Virus record (IMG/VR): IMGVR_UViG_3300021197_001309
Span: 1-22,321 of that record
DNA length: 22,321 bases
Origin: a virus
Direction: 5' to 3' (one strand)
Every line of letters starts with the position of its first letter. The stretch's first letter is position 1. Of the stretch, positions 6,274-13,557 are shown one piece after another. Under the pieces are notes generated by a model, which had not been told where the DNA came from, searched no databases, and worked only from the letters and a program-made list of their open reading frames with translations. Position numbers and translations under genes: made by a program.

Positions 6274-7635
6274 CTATAGGTACACTATCTCAAAATCCAA
6301 ACCTATTAGATTACCACTACCGTGACAGATTATCTGTAAACCATTGTTTTGCATATTAGCATCTGTCACAAACACCATACCACCTATCCCCCTCCCAAAG
6401 AAACCTAAAGATTGTTGTCCTATAAAAAACTCAACAACTCCAGTCCCCGACATCAAACTGCCACCTTCGTTGATTAGTCTTATAAAACCCTTAGCACCTC
6501 TTTCAGCTATAAACCCACCAAACAAACTATTACTTGTTCCCAACATAATAGATTGTACTATGTAGGGTGTTTCTGTAGGGTGATACCCAAAACCAAAAGA
6601 CACTGTTGCAGGATTATTACCGAGATCACCTGAACTAAGTCTGACACGGTAACCTTCAAAAGAAGGTTGACTACCTAGCCAAGGTGTATTATATTCTCCC
6701 TCATAGATGTTGTTACTGGGGTAAAAGAAAGTATCCTTACCTACATTGGTGCTGAACCTCCTTATTAAGTGGGTAACCTTACCACCAATATTAGCATTTG
6801 GGAGTATACTGGAAAGGTAATCTTGCGGAACAGTCTCTGGTGTGTTTGTCCCTATATCCTCTAAGATCTTACTGTCTGTGTAGAAGTTACGTAGTATTGT
6901 ATTATTTAAGCCCCAACTAGCGAAGGTTGCTGCGTGGTATATACCCGATGGTGCTTCATTCCTGTTAACTAGGTCTTCAGGGTGAGTAGTTGCTGAAATA
7001 CTAGGGTAGCCTAGAAAAGAAGTCCAACCTGCATTGAAGTTAGAAGAGTGTAACGTACTAACATTACCACTGTCTATACTTACACCTCTGTGAAACAGTG
7101 TATCCCTATACCCATTAAATTGGTACTTGTAGTCACTAAAGGTCTTTAATGGCCTTCTAGTACCATCAACCTCAGCAACCTTATAGACTAGTAGGTTTTT
7201 TATTTGAAAGGTATCACTGCCACCTAATCCCGTGTACCGTATAGCGACATGAGAGGATTCATTAACCCTAATAACATTAAACGCCCTCAGTGGGTGTTTA
7301 AAGCCGTATAGACTATTAAGATTAGGTGTGTTAGGGTGCACCTCACCAAATAAAAGATCCACGGATTGTCCATTGTACATATGTTGCACTGTTTCGTTAG
7401 TATTGTAATAGTCGAACTCTACAACATAGATACCAGCAGGGACATGATTTTGGTGTGTGTGCCCTACTATATTATCAGAGGAGTTAACTACAGAACCTAA
7501 AGACCAATTAGCAGGGACAGCCCCTGCTACTGGTGGAGATGCTTGGGCCGCTGAGAATTGACAAGATACTTCCTCCAGTATCTCCCCTGTATTACTTGTT
7601 TTAGGTATTACCCAGTCGTTCAATTCCGAACTCAT
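6274..7635 (-). CDS. Fibre-like virion protein (453 aa)
   Basis: A one-gene minus-strand unit with its own promoter at 7682-7690. The protein is Gly/Asn/Ser/Thr-rich with many short strands and no membrane segment, as in tail fibres or spikes. Residues about 40-155 look like a carbohydrate-binding beta-sandwich (VPANWSLGSVVNSSDNIVGH, then AGIYVVEFDYYNTNETVQHM, then HVAIRYTGLGG). It contains an HTHQNH cluster at 59-64, echoing the HxH metal-binding motifs of the collar-like proteins nearby. The C-terminal half has Gly-rich strand repeats (FGFGYHPTETPYIVQSIMLG, LGFFGRGIGG) and could be a receptor-binding tip. AAAGG precedes the ATG. Role and family are inferred from composition only. Confidence 0.65.
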   Translation of the reverse strand: MSSELNDWVIPKTSNTGEILEEVSCQFSAAQASPPVAGAVPANWSLGSVVNSSDNIVGHTHQNHVPAGIYVVEFDYYNTNETVQHMYNGQSVDLLFGEVHPNTPNLNSLYGFKHPLRAFNVIRVNESSHVAIRYTGLGGSDTFQIKNLLVYKVAEVDGTRRPLKTFSDYKYQFNGYRDTLFHRGVSIDSGNVSTLHSSNFNAGWTSFLGYPSISATTHPEDLVNRNEAPSGIYHAATFASWGLNNTILRNFYTDSKILEDIGTNTPETVPQDYLSSILPNANIGGKVTHLIRRFSTNVGKDTFFYPSNNIYEGEYNTPWLGSQPSFEGYRVRLSSGDLGNNPATVSFGFGYHPTETPYIVQSIMLGTSNSLFGGFIAERGAKGFIRLINEGGSLMSGTGVVEFFIGQQSLGFFGRGIGGMVFVTDANMQNNGLQIICHGSGNLIGLDFEIVYL

Positions 7636-7646
7636 AATTTTTCCTT

Positions 7647-7675
7647 TTGAGAATATAATGGATACGTGTTACAAT
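7647..7675 (+). promoter_or_regulatory. Sigma-70-like promoter for 7713-9072
   Basis: The best full promoter in the window: -35 TTGAGA (7647-7652), a 17-base spacer, and an extended -10 TGTTACAAT (7667-7675). It overlaps the minus-strand promoter at 7682-7690, so each start point falls in the other's -10 region. Confidence 0.75.
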
Positions 7676-7681
7676 ATAACT

Positions 7682-7690
7682 ATTATAACA
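7682..7690 (-). promoter_or_regulatory. Extended -10 promoter for the 7635-6274 gene
   Basis: The minus strand reads AATGTTATAAT, 47 bases before the ATG at 7635. The -35 is unclear. Transcription from here would start near 7675, inside the -10 of the opposite promoter. Confidence 0.6.
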
Positions 7691-7712
7691 TTAAACATAG
7701 AGAGAGAGTATT

Positions 7713-8351
7713 ATGAGAGAAATTACAGGTTTTGGTGATGCAGGAGAGAAATTAGTTCAGTTCGCAGCGGAAGGTGAATATACCAAGAAATTCGGACTAG
7801 TTGATGGTGACGGAGATATCATAATACAGGATATGATACCCTGTGTAGCTAATGCTCATCCAAATGACGGTAACGAATGTATTTATATTAGAGACCTAGA
7901 GGAAAGTATAGAGTTACATGAGTGGGCTAAAGCTACAGGTCTTACCTACATCCCTGCATACTTCCACGAATTTGATAAGTGTCCAGATGAAGTATTATTA
8001 TGTTTCGGACTCATGGATGAAGAAGAGAATAAGACCCTTGTAGCCCAAAACCTAGATGAAGTTATAGAGGATAAAACACACCCTGTAGAGAAATTAACAG
8101 TAGAGTCTGAAGCCAAAAGAGAATCTCTTAAAGAAGGTAAAAGTTTCGGTGATAAGTTAATGGAAATGGTACATGAGAGAGGAACTGTCACTTATAGATT
8201 AGGTACTGTAGAGTCCGAGATTAAACGGATGGAAGAAGAATTCCAAGAGAAGATGCAAGATCTAACTACAGAGAAAATAGCAGTGCTAGAAGTGATCGAC
8301 ACTTACGATAAAGCTATTAGAATCTTCTTCGAGGAGAAAGGTAATGCCTAA
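7713..8351 (+). CDS. Acidic coiled-coil protein upstream of the oxygenase (212 aa)
   Basis: The N-terminal part (1-115) is mixed and acidic (FGLVDGDGDIIIQDMIP, NECIYIRDLEESIELHEWAK), perhaps a small globular domain. The C-terminal part (about 118-210) is strongly helical with heptad-like charge: KLTVESEAKRESLKEG, then TVESEIKRMEEEFQEKMQDL, then LEVIDTYDKAIRIFFEEK. This predicts a coiled-coil dimer or oligomer. Its stop overlaps the oxygenase start by eight bases (ATGCCTAA), which implies translational coupling, so it may be a partner or substrate of the oxygenase. No family recognised and no signal or membrane segment. Confidence 0.75.
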   Translation: MREITGFGDAGEKLVQFAAEGEYTKKFGLVDGDGDIIIQDMIPCVANAHPNDGNECIYIRDLEESIELHEWAKATGLTYIPAYFHEFDKCPDEVLLCFGLMDEEENKTLVAQNLDEVIEDKTHPVEKLTVESEAKRESLKEGKSFGDKLMEMVHERGTVTYRLGTVESEIKRMEEEFQEKMQDLTTEKIAVLEVIDTYDKAIRIFFEEKGNA

Positions 8352-9072
8352 CCTAGAAAATAAAACACGTAACGGTGCTATCAGCATATACCACGAGTGT
8401 TTACCTCCAGAACTTGCTAAAAGAGCTTACGAGCTTTTTGAAGAACACAGAGAAGCAGGTATGAGTTGCTTAGGTAGTTCTTTTGGTGGTGTTAACACCG
8501 ATGTGAAAGATAGTTCTGATATGACACCAATTACACAATTACCTAGAGACCACGAATTTTACAAAGTATCGGATGAGATAGAGATGCACGTGTTTCGTTG
8601 CTTAGTGGATTACTATAAAGATAATAAAGGTTTACTGTTAGGGTACTTCAAAGGTACAAACTTAGGAGATTATAATTCAGTAGAAGATATAGAAACTATT
8701 ATTGCTAGGGTTTTTAGATTAGAGCATGGACAGTATCAACACTATAAGAAAGTAGAAGGTGAGAGGAAGAGAGGAGGAGGTTACCCTGCAAACCACGCAG
8801 AGTGTTGTGTACAGAGACATGCAGACCCTGCGGAGTATCTATATAGAAGATTAACTTGGATGTTAACGCTTAATGAGTTACCTGTAACCAAAGAGCAATA
8901 CGGCTATACTGTGTTTACAAATCAGAAAATAGCTGTAAGACCTAAAGCAGGTCAACTGGTGTTATTCTCCCCTTGGATGGATTGTGAGCACAGAGGTAAT
9001 AGAGTTGACGATGTTGAGAAAAGTATCATAACTGCTTGGGTAAGTGACCATTGCCCACCTAAGCCAGAGTAA
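8344..9072 (+). CDS. 2OG-Fe(II) oxygenase, prolyl 4-hydroxylase-like (242 aa)
   Basis: The fold's hallmarks are present: RVFRLEHGQYQHYKK (about 122-136), the iron ligands H159 and D161 in RHADP, then RRLTWMLTLNE (168-178), the strand pair GYTVF...IAVRPKAGQLVLFSP (187-210), the third ligand H216 in CEHRG, and K226 in EKSIITAW for the 2-oxoglutarate carboxylate. Such enzymes use O2 and 2-oxoglutarate to hydroxylate proteins, bases or small molecules. The target is unknown; virion fibres or the coiled-coil protein encoded just upstream are candidates. The ATG overlaps the previous stop, with GAGG upstream, and a strong terminator starts two bases after the stop. It is the second gene of a plus-strand cassette facing fibre genes on both sides. 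Confidence 0.85.
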   Translation: MPNLENKTRNGAISIYHECLPPELAKRAYELFEEHREAGMSCLGSSFGGVNTDVKDSSDMTPITQLPRDHEFYKVSDEIEMHVFRCLVDYYKDNKGLLLGYFKGTNLGDYNSVEDIETIIARVFRLEHGQYQHYKKVEGERKRGGGYPANHAECCVQRHADPAEYLYRRLTWMLTLNELPVTKEQYGYTVFTNQKIAVRPKAGQLVLFSPWMDCEHRGNRVDDVEKSIITAWVSDHCPPKPE

Positions 9073-9073
9073 T

Positions 9074-9099
9074 AGGAGACCTTCGGGTCTCCTTTTTAT
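9074..9099. terminator. Strong terminator after the oxygenase gene
   Basis: AGGAGACC and GGTCTCCT pair perfectly around a TTCG tetraloop, followed by TTTTT on the plus strand. On the minus strand it lies just after the stop at 9109 but has only a weak U-tract, so it may end both convergent units. Confidence 0.9.
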
Positions 9100-9108
9100 T
9101 ACCTAAAA

Positions 9109-9732
9109 CTAATTTACAATACCATGACCTAGGAACATGATAGGGTGTAGTATCACACTATCAGGTCTAGTTTCATCATCCCAGAAGTCGTTAGTTATGT
9201 TATGGTTGTGATCACCTCCTCCAGTAGTACTAGCGGTTGTGAAGCTACTACCAAACGTATGACCGTGATTACCTCCTGAAGTACTACTGCCCGTAATCAG
9301 TGAACCTGTAGTTCCGTGACTACTGTACCACCTATTGTTAGAACTATTATTCATCCTATTAGGTTGATTATAAGTAGAGTAGGAGTAGTAGGATACATTA
9401 GCACTATAAGAGTTACTTGTTCTGTTGTGATTGTGAGCTGAGTTACCATTACCCGTGTTATTGCTATTTACTGCGGTAATGTTAAAACCATGCTTGTGAT
9501 TACCCGTAGTATCTACATGAGATATATTAGCGATAGAGGTCCTGTGATTATTCCTAATACCATCCCAGTCCCCACTCTTAAGGTAAGAGTCCGTAAGATC
9601 AGGTAATACTACAACACCGTACAAAGTAGAGGTTACACTCCGGCCATCACAATACCAATACCCGTCAGGGAGATCATTCATATCACCATGATACCATTCA
9701 ACAGTATTCAGATTACTATATTCAAAAATCAT
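9109..9732 (-). CDS. Tail-collar-like HxH protein, copy 3 (207 aa)
   Basis: The N-terminus matches phage tail collar domains: GYWYCDG (24-30), then VVLPDLTDSYLKSG (41-54). The rest is Asn/Ser/Thr/Gly-rich with four HxH motifs at H79/H81, H100/H102, H156/H158 and H175/H177. In T4 gp12 and gp37, HxH motifs from three chains bind metal ions that hold the fibre together, so a trimeric metal-pinned fibre or spike is inferred. The protein ends with SVILHPIMFLGHGIVN, the position of the usual collar-domain end strand. It is last of three tandem paralogues, starting two bases after the previous stop. It is the most diverged copy, with an Asn/Tyr-rich stretch at 107-137. Confidence 0.8.
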   Translation of the reverse strand: MIFEYSNLNTVEWYHGDMNDLPDGYWYCDGRSVTSTLYGVVVLPDLTDSYLKSGDWDGIRNNHRTSIANISHVDTTGNHKHGFNITAVNSNNTGNGNSAHNHNRTSNSYSANVSYYSYSTYNQPNRMNNSSNNRWYSSHGTTGSLITGSSTSGGNHGHTFGSSFTTASTTGGGDHNHNITNDFWDDETRPDSVILHPIMFLGHGIVN

Positions 9733-9734
9733 TA

Positions 9735-10313
9735 TTAAACCCCTACATAAGTTATGTACCTAACTTGAACATTGTTAGGTTCTGTAACAGCATCACCTCC
9801 AGAGACATCATGCGAGTGTGTTGCGTTACTAGAATTACCTGCATTGTAACCAGTGATATTGTGAGAATGTGTCCCTGTATTACTCATAGTTCCTGAAGCA
9901 TTCACCGTCACAGTTCTTGATGTCGTACTGTTACTAATATTAGCAAAGATAAAATTAGCAGAGTTATTAAGGCCCTTATTGATTACACTATGTGTATAAG
10001 TACGTGCCGTAGTGTTAGCAGTATTGTGACTATGGTTACCACTAGCACTTACATTGAAATTCCCAGAAGGGGTATGTGTATGAGATTCTGTAGAGGTACC
10101 ACCTAGATTACTGACAGGTGTTGCAGTAGACATACCGCCAATATCACCTACTGCGGAAGCAGAGTCTTGCTTTAAATAGTGTCCATCAGGTATGTTGACA
10201 GTAGTGACACCGTTATATGTATTCCCATCACAAAGTGCGTACCCTATAGGTATAGTGTCATTACTGACATACATTATAATACTACCTACCATCTCCTCTT
10301 GTATTCTAAACAT
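9735..10313 (-). CDS. Tail-collar-like HxH protein, copy 2 (192 aa)
   Basis: Begins with a collar-type sequence, GYALCDG (24-30) then VNIPDGHYLKQ (39-49), like W..CDG and PDLRGRF in tail collar domains. Four HxH motifs lie at H78/H80, H94/H96, H149/H151 and H166/H168, with spacing close to that of its two neighbours. Between the second and third motifs is a Thr/Ser/Asn-rich section (97-145). It ends NVQVRYITYVGV. The ATG overlaps the stop of the upstream paralogue by eight bases (ATGTTTAG), implying coupled translation and matched amounts of the two proteins. It is probably a virion fibre or baseplate-tip subunit stabilised by Fe or Zn; the metal and location are inference. Confidence 0.8.
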   Translation of the reverse strand: MFRIQEEMVGSIIMYVSNDTIPIGYALCDGNTYNGVTTVNIPDGHYLKQDSASAVGDIGGMSTATPVSNLGGTSTESHTHTPSGNFNVSASGNHSHNTANTTARTYTHSVINKGLNNSANFIFANISNSTTSRTVTVNASGTMSNTGTHSHNITGYNAGNSSNATHSHDVSGGDAVTEPNNVQVRYITYVGV

Positions 10314-10941
10314 TTAATACCTCTTCGATATAAACTATATGATTAACAATAACATGATCAGGTTGAGTCACTGTTGCATCACTTACCATCGAACTGGCCT
10401 GATGAGAGTGTGTGGTTGATGCTATATTACTACGGAAAAGCATAGTATGACTATGGTTATGAGAGTTAACATGTAGAGGTACAGATACCCCTCGGTCTCT
10501 AGAGCCACCACCTGTACCATTAGCGTCATTACTATACCTATCGCTACCACTACCACCATCAGCATTACCACCCCGCATATTGACCTTCATGTAAGGTATA
10601 GCTATAGTAAAACCTGTATGAGTATGAGCACCTGCACTACTGGTATTAGCTGAAGCATTAGTCTCATTACCGTGACTATGCTCACCACCACTCAATATTA
10701 CAGGGTTATCTGGAGCACCTGTAGCTTGACTCAATGTAGTACCTGTTATATCTGTAGATAAAGTAGAGGCTCTTATATACCGACCTTGTATATCAGGTTT
10801 AGTGTATGTACCTACCGTAGTCCCATCAGCAAGATGCCAATGAGTCCCTACGAGGGTAGCAAGATCACCTGTGAAAGGTCTTACTATCCCCGTTGCAGCA
10901 GGTTTCAAGACCTGCTGACTCCCCGCATTTGGAAAAAACAT
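10306..10941 (-). CDS. Tail-collar-like HxH protein, copy 1 (211 aa)
   Basis: First of three tandem collar-like genes. The collar signature is present but altered: HWHLADG (34-40) where copies 2 and 3 have ALCDG or WYCDG, then KPDIQGRYIRAST (48-60), the classic PDLRGRFIRG motif. HxH motifs lie at H88/H90, H106/H108, H161/H163 (extended as HNHSH) and H178/H180, plus H34/H36. Residues 119-155 form a Gly/Asp-rich loop (NMRGGNADGGSGSDRY), likely exposed. It ends HVIVNHIVYIEEV. It starts three bases after the stop of the 839-aa fibre-like gene and should be co-transcribed with it. Inferred role: virion fibre or tip subunit held by metal ions. Confidence 0.85.
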   Translation of the reverse strand: MFFPNAGSQQVLKPAATGIVRPFTGDLATLVGTHWHLADGTTVGTYTKPDIQGRYIRASTLSTDITGTTLSQATGAPDNPVILSGGEHSHGNETNASANTSSAGAHTHTGFTIAIPYMKVNMRGGNADGGSGSDRYSNDANGTGGGSRDRGVSVPLHVNSHNHSHTMLFRSNIASTTHSHQASSMVSDATVTQPDHVIVNHIVYIEEVLNV

Positions 10942-10944
10942 ATA

Positions 10945-13464
10945 TTACGGATTCCTTATTAAGTGTAACTGACCATGTTGAACATTTAATGTAAATCTCT
11001 CACCTTCTGTAAGAGAACCTACTTCATTGTCTCGTAAATCTTCCGTACCTATGATTTCCACATCCCAATCTAAATCTGAGAAAGGTACTGGTGTTACAGA
11101 CCCATCAATAGACTTATTGGCACTGTACAAACTACCCATGTATTCCACATAATCACCATGTGAGTATACGAGACTTTGATGATGTGCTAGTGGTGTACTA
11201 TTGTCAGGTACCATCATACGTCTGAGTGTAGGCCAAGCATCCAAATCAGTAGCTGCACCTTCTACGTAAGACCCGTATCTCCAACCAGTGACACCATTAT
11301 CCATGTAATCTCCCTCAGAATAATCATTATCATTCTGGGTAGGAGGAAGTATATCTGTAGATGTATGTACTTTTTGTAAGTTAGGGTTGTACCTATCCCC
11401 TAGTGTAATAGGGTTTTCAGAAATAACATCATAAGAAAACTGCTTACCTGTAGTACTTCCTGCTACATCTACTGTTAGGGTGTCTCCTACTTTCAACTGC
11501 TTGGGGTTGAAATCTACGGCAGAACCTGTACCATTTACAGCAGGAACGTAATTATTGGTTTCGGTTATAATGAATTGTTCTTCGCCTCTTACCCAACCTA
11601 AGAATCCCCACTCCCCTGTACCTCCGTCTGCTGTTTCATCGTAAACGAATCTTTTACCTGATGAAGTTTCTGAAAGATCTCCTGTCGTGAACCAATCATT
11701 ACTTTTAAAAGCGTCTACGTGTATATTAAGTTGGTGGGTACGAGTCCCATACTTACTTCTTCGGTCGATCCACTCGATAGTTCCTCCAACTTCATCTACC
11801 TTAGCTGTATAGAGGACCACTTTATCACTACCTGTACTGGTATTTCTAACCTCTAAAGTGTCATTGTCACTCGCAACAAAGATATCACCTTGCACAGTAC
11901 TAGGTACGTAATTCCCATCTGTTGTCTCAACAACAACTACAGCCTTAGCTCTAAGATTAGGTATTACTTCAAAAGCATCGACATTAGAAGCTTGGTCTTC
12001 TACATATTTAAACAAGTCACCTAGGTTATTACGTATAATCTCACCCTCATAGTAGACTAAATCATCTCGTGTAGGGATAATATCGGTGTTTGCAAATGAT
12101 ACTCTTGTAGGGTGACCATGTACGTAATTAGCACCCCAAGTAATATTCTTATTATCATAATCTATTACACAACCTTCGTTATAGTGTTTCGTTTTAACAT
12201 TAGGTGTGTAAGTTGATACATAAGTGTCCCCATCTACAACCATTGTACCGTTAATATACGGGTAGTCGGTAGCGTAAGCTATTATAGCTGTGTCAGTACT
12301 TAGGTAGTTATGTTCTACACTACAGCGTAACACAGAGAATAGAGGCCAAGCAGAAGCGTCATCTACTGCACCAAACACATAATTATGCAGTCTTGGTGTA
12401 TTACCCTCTTTGGTCAGTATGATATCCCCGTTCTTATAGATATTATCATCTTTTGTAGGGGTAACCCAACTCCCATCATTAGCTTGTGCTAATTTAATAC
12501 CTTCAGCTTTTAATACGGTCTGACCACCAAATAATACACCTAGATCAGTAGTAGGTACAGGGGCTGCTTCATTATACTCATAGTACATAACACCTAGGTT
12601 CAGGTCGAATACAATATCATCTTGTAAATATTTCTTAGCGTTCTGTACAGGAGCTAAAGTTTCGTTCCATACTTTAGGTTTTCTCCAATTACGTTTAACA
12701 TCTGTTTGAATACCATCCGTACCTAACTTAGTTAAGTAAGCTAGTTCAAAATCACCCGCAGTCGTAGGTATACTCTCATCAAACTCAAACCAATAACCCT
12801 CATGACCTTCATCACCCTCAAGTAACAATCTAACATTATCACCGTGTATAGGTCTACGTATACGATACTTGTCTTCATCACTTACATCAACATCAGCTAG
12901 GTAACCTGCTAAGTATTGGATAGGATTATCATAACCGAGAGCATCAGTACCTTGCATTGTGAATGTGGTAGGTGCTCTAAATGTTTGGTAACCTTCAAAG
13001 TTATCGAAATCAAAGTGGAAACCTAGTACAGCAGAGTAACCACCAAACAAGATATTGTACTTACGGTTAAGATAGTAATCCCCTTCAAATATAGAGTCGT
13101 GTAAGAAGTTGGTTGTCCTGTCATCTAGGTTTAAAGCAGGGTCAAAATCATCAGCAGTTAATACACGTAGACCGTTAAGTTTAGATTCATTAACCCATGC
13201 ACTGTTAGTAGGGTTACGTTTGAATATGAACTCACCCTCTGTAGTCCGTTGTAAGAATAAATCATTTGCATGATAGGCAGGGACTGTGATATCTTCTGGA
13301 GTCTCTGTAGGTGCTATATCTGAGGTGAAAAGACTAGCCCCACGGAATTCAGAAACTGGGACTCTGAATAGTGAGAAATTGGTAGGGTCAGTTACTACAA
13401 CCTGATGCCCATTAACTACGTTCTTATTGGCTTCTAAAGCCAAACTGGATACCTTACGAGGCAT
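10945..13464 (-). CDS. Large repeat-containing fibre-like virion protein (839 aa)
   Basis: First gene of a four-gene unit with the three collar-like proteins. Three repeat units share the pattern P-T-x-x-D-x-x-Y-x-x-G-[DE], at about 335-380 (TPTKDDNIYKNGDI), 463-505 (IPTRDDLVYYEGEI) and 705-750 (PPTQNDNDYSEGDY); the first and third end in a DxxAWP segment. Near the C-terminus (about 762-800) VYSHGDYVEYMGSLYSA followed by a Trp resembles CBM5/12-type chitin-binding modules, which fits glycan binding. No membrane segment. AAAGGAT precedes the ATG, and an extended -10 lies 38 bases upstream. Likely a long fibre or spike that carries the collar proteins; the assignment rests on composition, repeats and context. 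Confidence 0.75.
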   Translation of the reverse strand: MPRKVSSLALEANKNVVNGHQVVVTDPTNFSLFRVPVSEFRGASLFTSDIAPTETPEDITVPAYHANDLFLQRTTEGEFIFKRNPTNSAWVNESKLNGLRVLTADDFDPALNLDDRTTNFLHDSIFEGDYYLNRKYNILFGGYSAVLGFHFDFDNFEGYQTFRAPTTFTMQGTDALGYDNPIQYLAGYLADVDVSDEDKYRIRRPIHGDNVRLLLEGDEGHEGYWFEFDESIPTTAGDFELAYLTKLGTDGIQTDVKRNWRKPKVWNETLAPVQNAKKYLQDDIVFDLNLGVMYYEYNEAAPVPTTDLGVLFGGQTVLKAEGIKLAQANDGSWVTPTKDDNIYKNGDIILTKEGNTPRLHNYVFGAVDDASAWPLFSVLRCSVEHNYLSTDTAIIAYATDYPYINGTMVVDGDTYVSTYTPNVKTKHYNEGCVIDYDNKNITWGANYVHGHPTRVSFANTDIIPTRDDLVYYEGEIIRNNLGDLFKYVEDQASNVDAFEVIPNLRAKAVVVVETTDGNYVPSTVQGDIFVASDNDTLEVRNTSTGSDKVVLYTAKVDEVGGTIEWIDRRSKYGTRTHQLNIHVDAFKSNDWFTTGDLSETSSGKRFVYDETADGGTGEWGFLGWVRGEEQFIITETNNYVPAVNGTGSAVDFNPKQLKVGDTLTVDVAGSTTGKQFSYDVISENPITLGDRYNPNLQKVHTSTDILPPTQNDNDYSEGDYMDNGVTGWRYGSYVEGAATDLDAWPTLRRMMVPDNSTPLAHHQSLVYSHGDYVEYMGSLYSANKSIDGSVTPVPFSDLDWDVEIIGTEDLRDNEVGSLTEGERFTLNVQHGQLHLIRNP

Positions 13465-13501
13465 ACTTATATCCTTTATATTTTACTTTATTGTTAATAT
13501 G

Positions 13502-13510
13502 ATTATACCA
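13502..13510 (-). promoter_or_regulatory. Extended -10 promoter for the 13464-9109 operon
   Basis: The minus strand reads TGGTATAAT, a perfect extended -10, with no clear -35. It follows directly after the hairpin that ends the upstream gene, so it re-initiates transcription for the fibre/collar unit. Confidence 0.6.
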
Positions 13511-13534
13511 TAAAAGTATTATTCATGTTATACT

Positions 13535-13552
13535 AGCCCTCCGAGGAGGACT
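13535..13552 (-). terminator. Hairpin after the 937-aa gene
   Basis: On the minus strand AGTCCTCC pairs with GGAGGGCT (one T.G wobble, tight loop) five bases after the stop at 13558. There is no clear U-tract, so termination may be partial or factor-aided. Confidence 0.5.
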
Positions 13553-13557
13553 GTAAA

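Noticed and set aside
9109-10941. Three collar-like genes as fragments of one frameshifted fibre gene
   Set aside because: Each has its own start with a complete collar-like N-terminus and the same four-HxH layout, which fits tandem paralogues rather than pieces of one gene.
13526-13534. TGTTATACT on the plus strand as a promoter
   Set aside because: It would drive only antisense RNA into 13558-16371, and no plus-strand gene follows.
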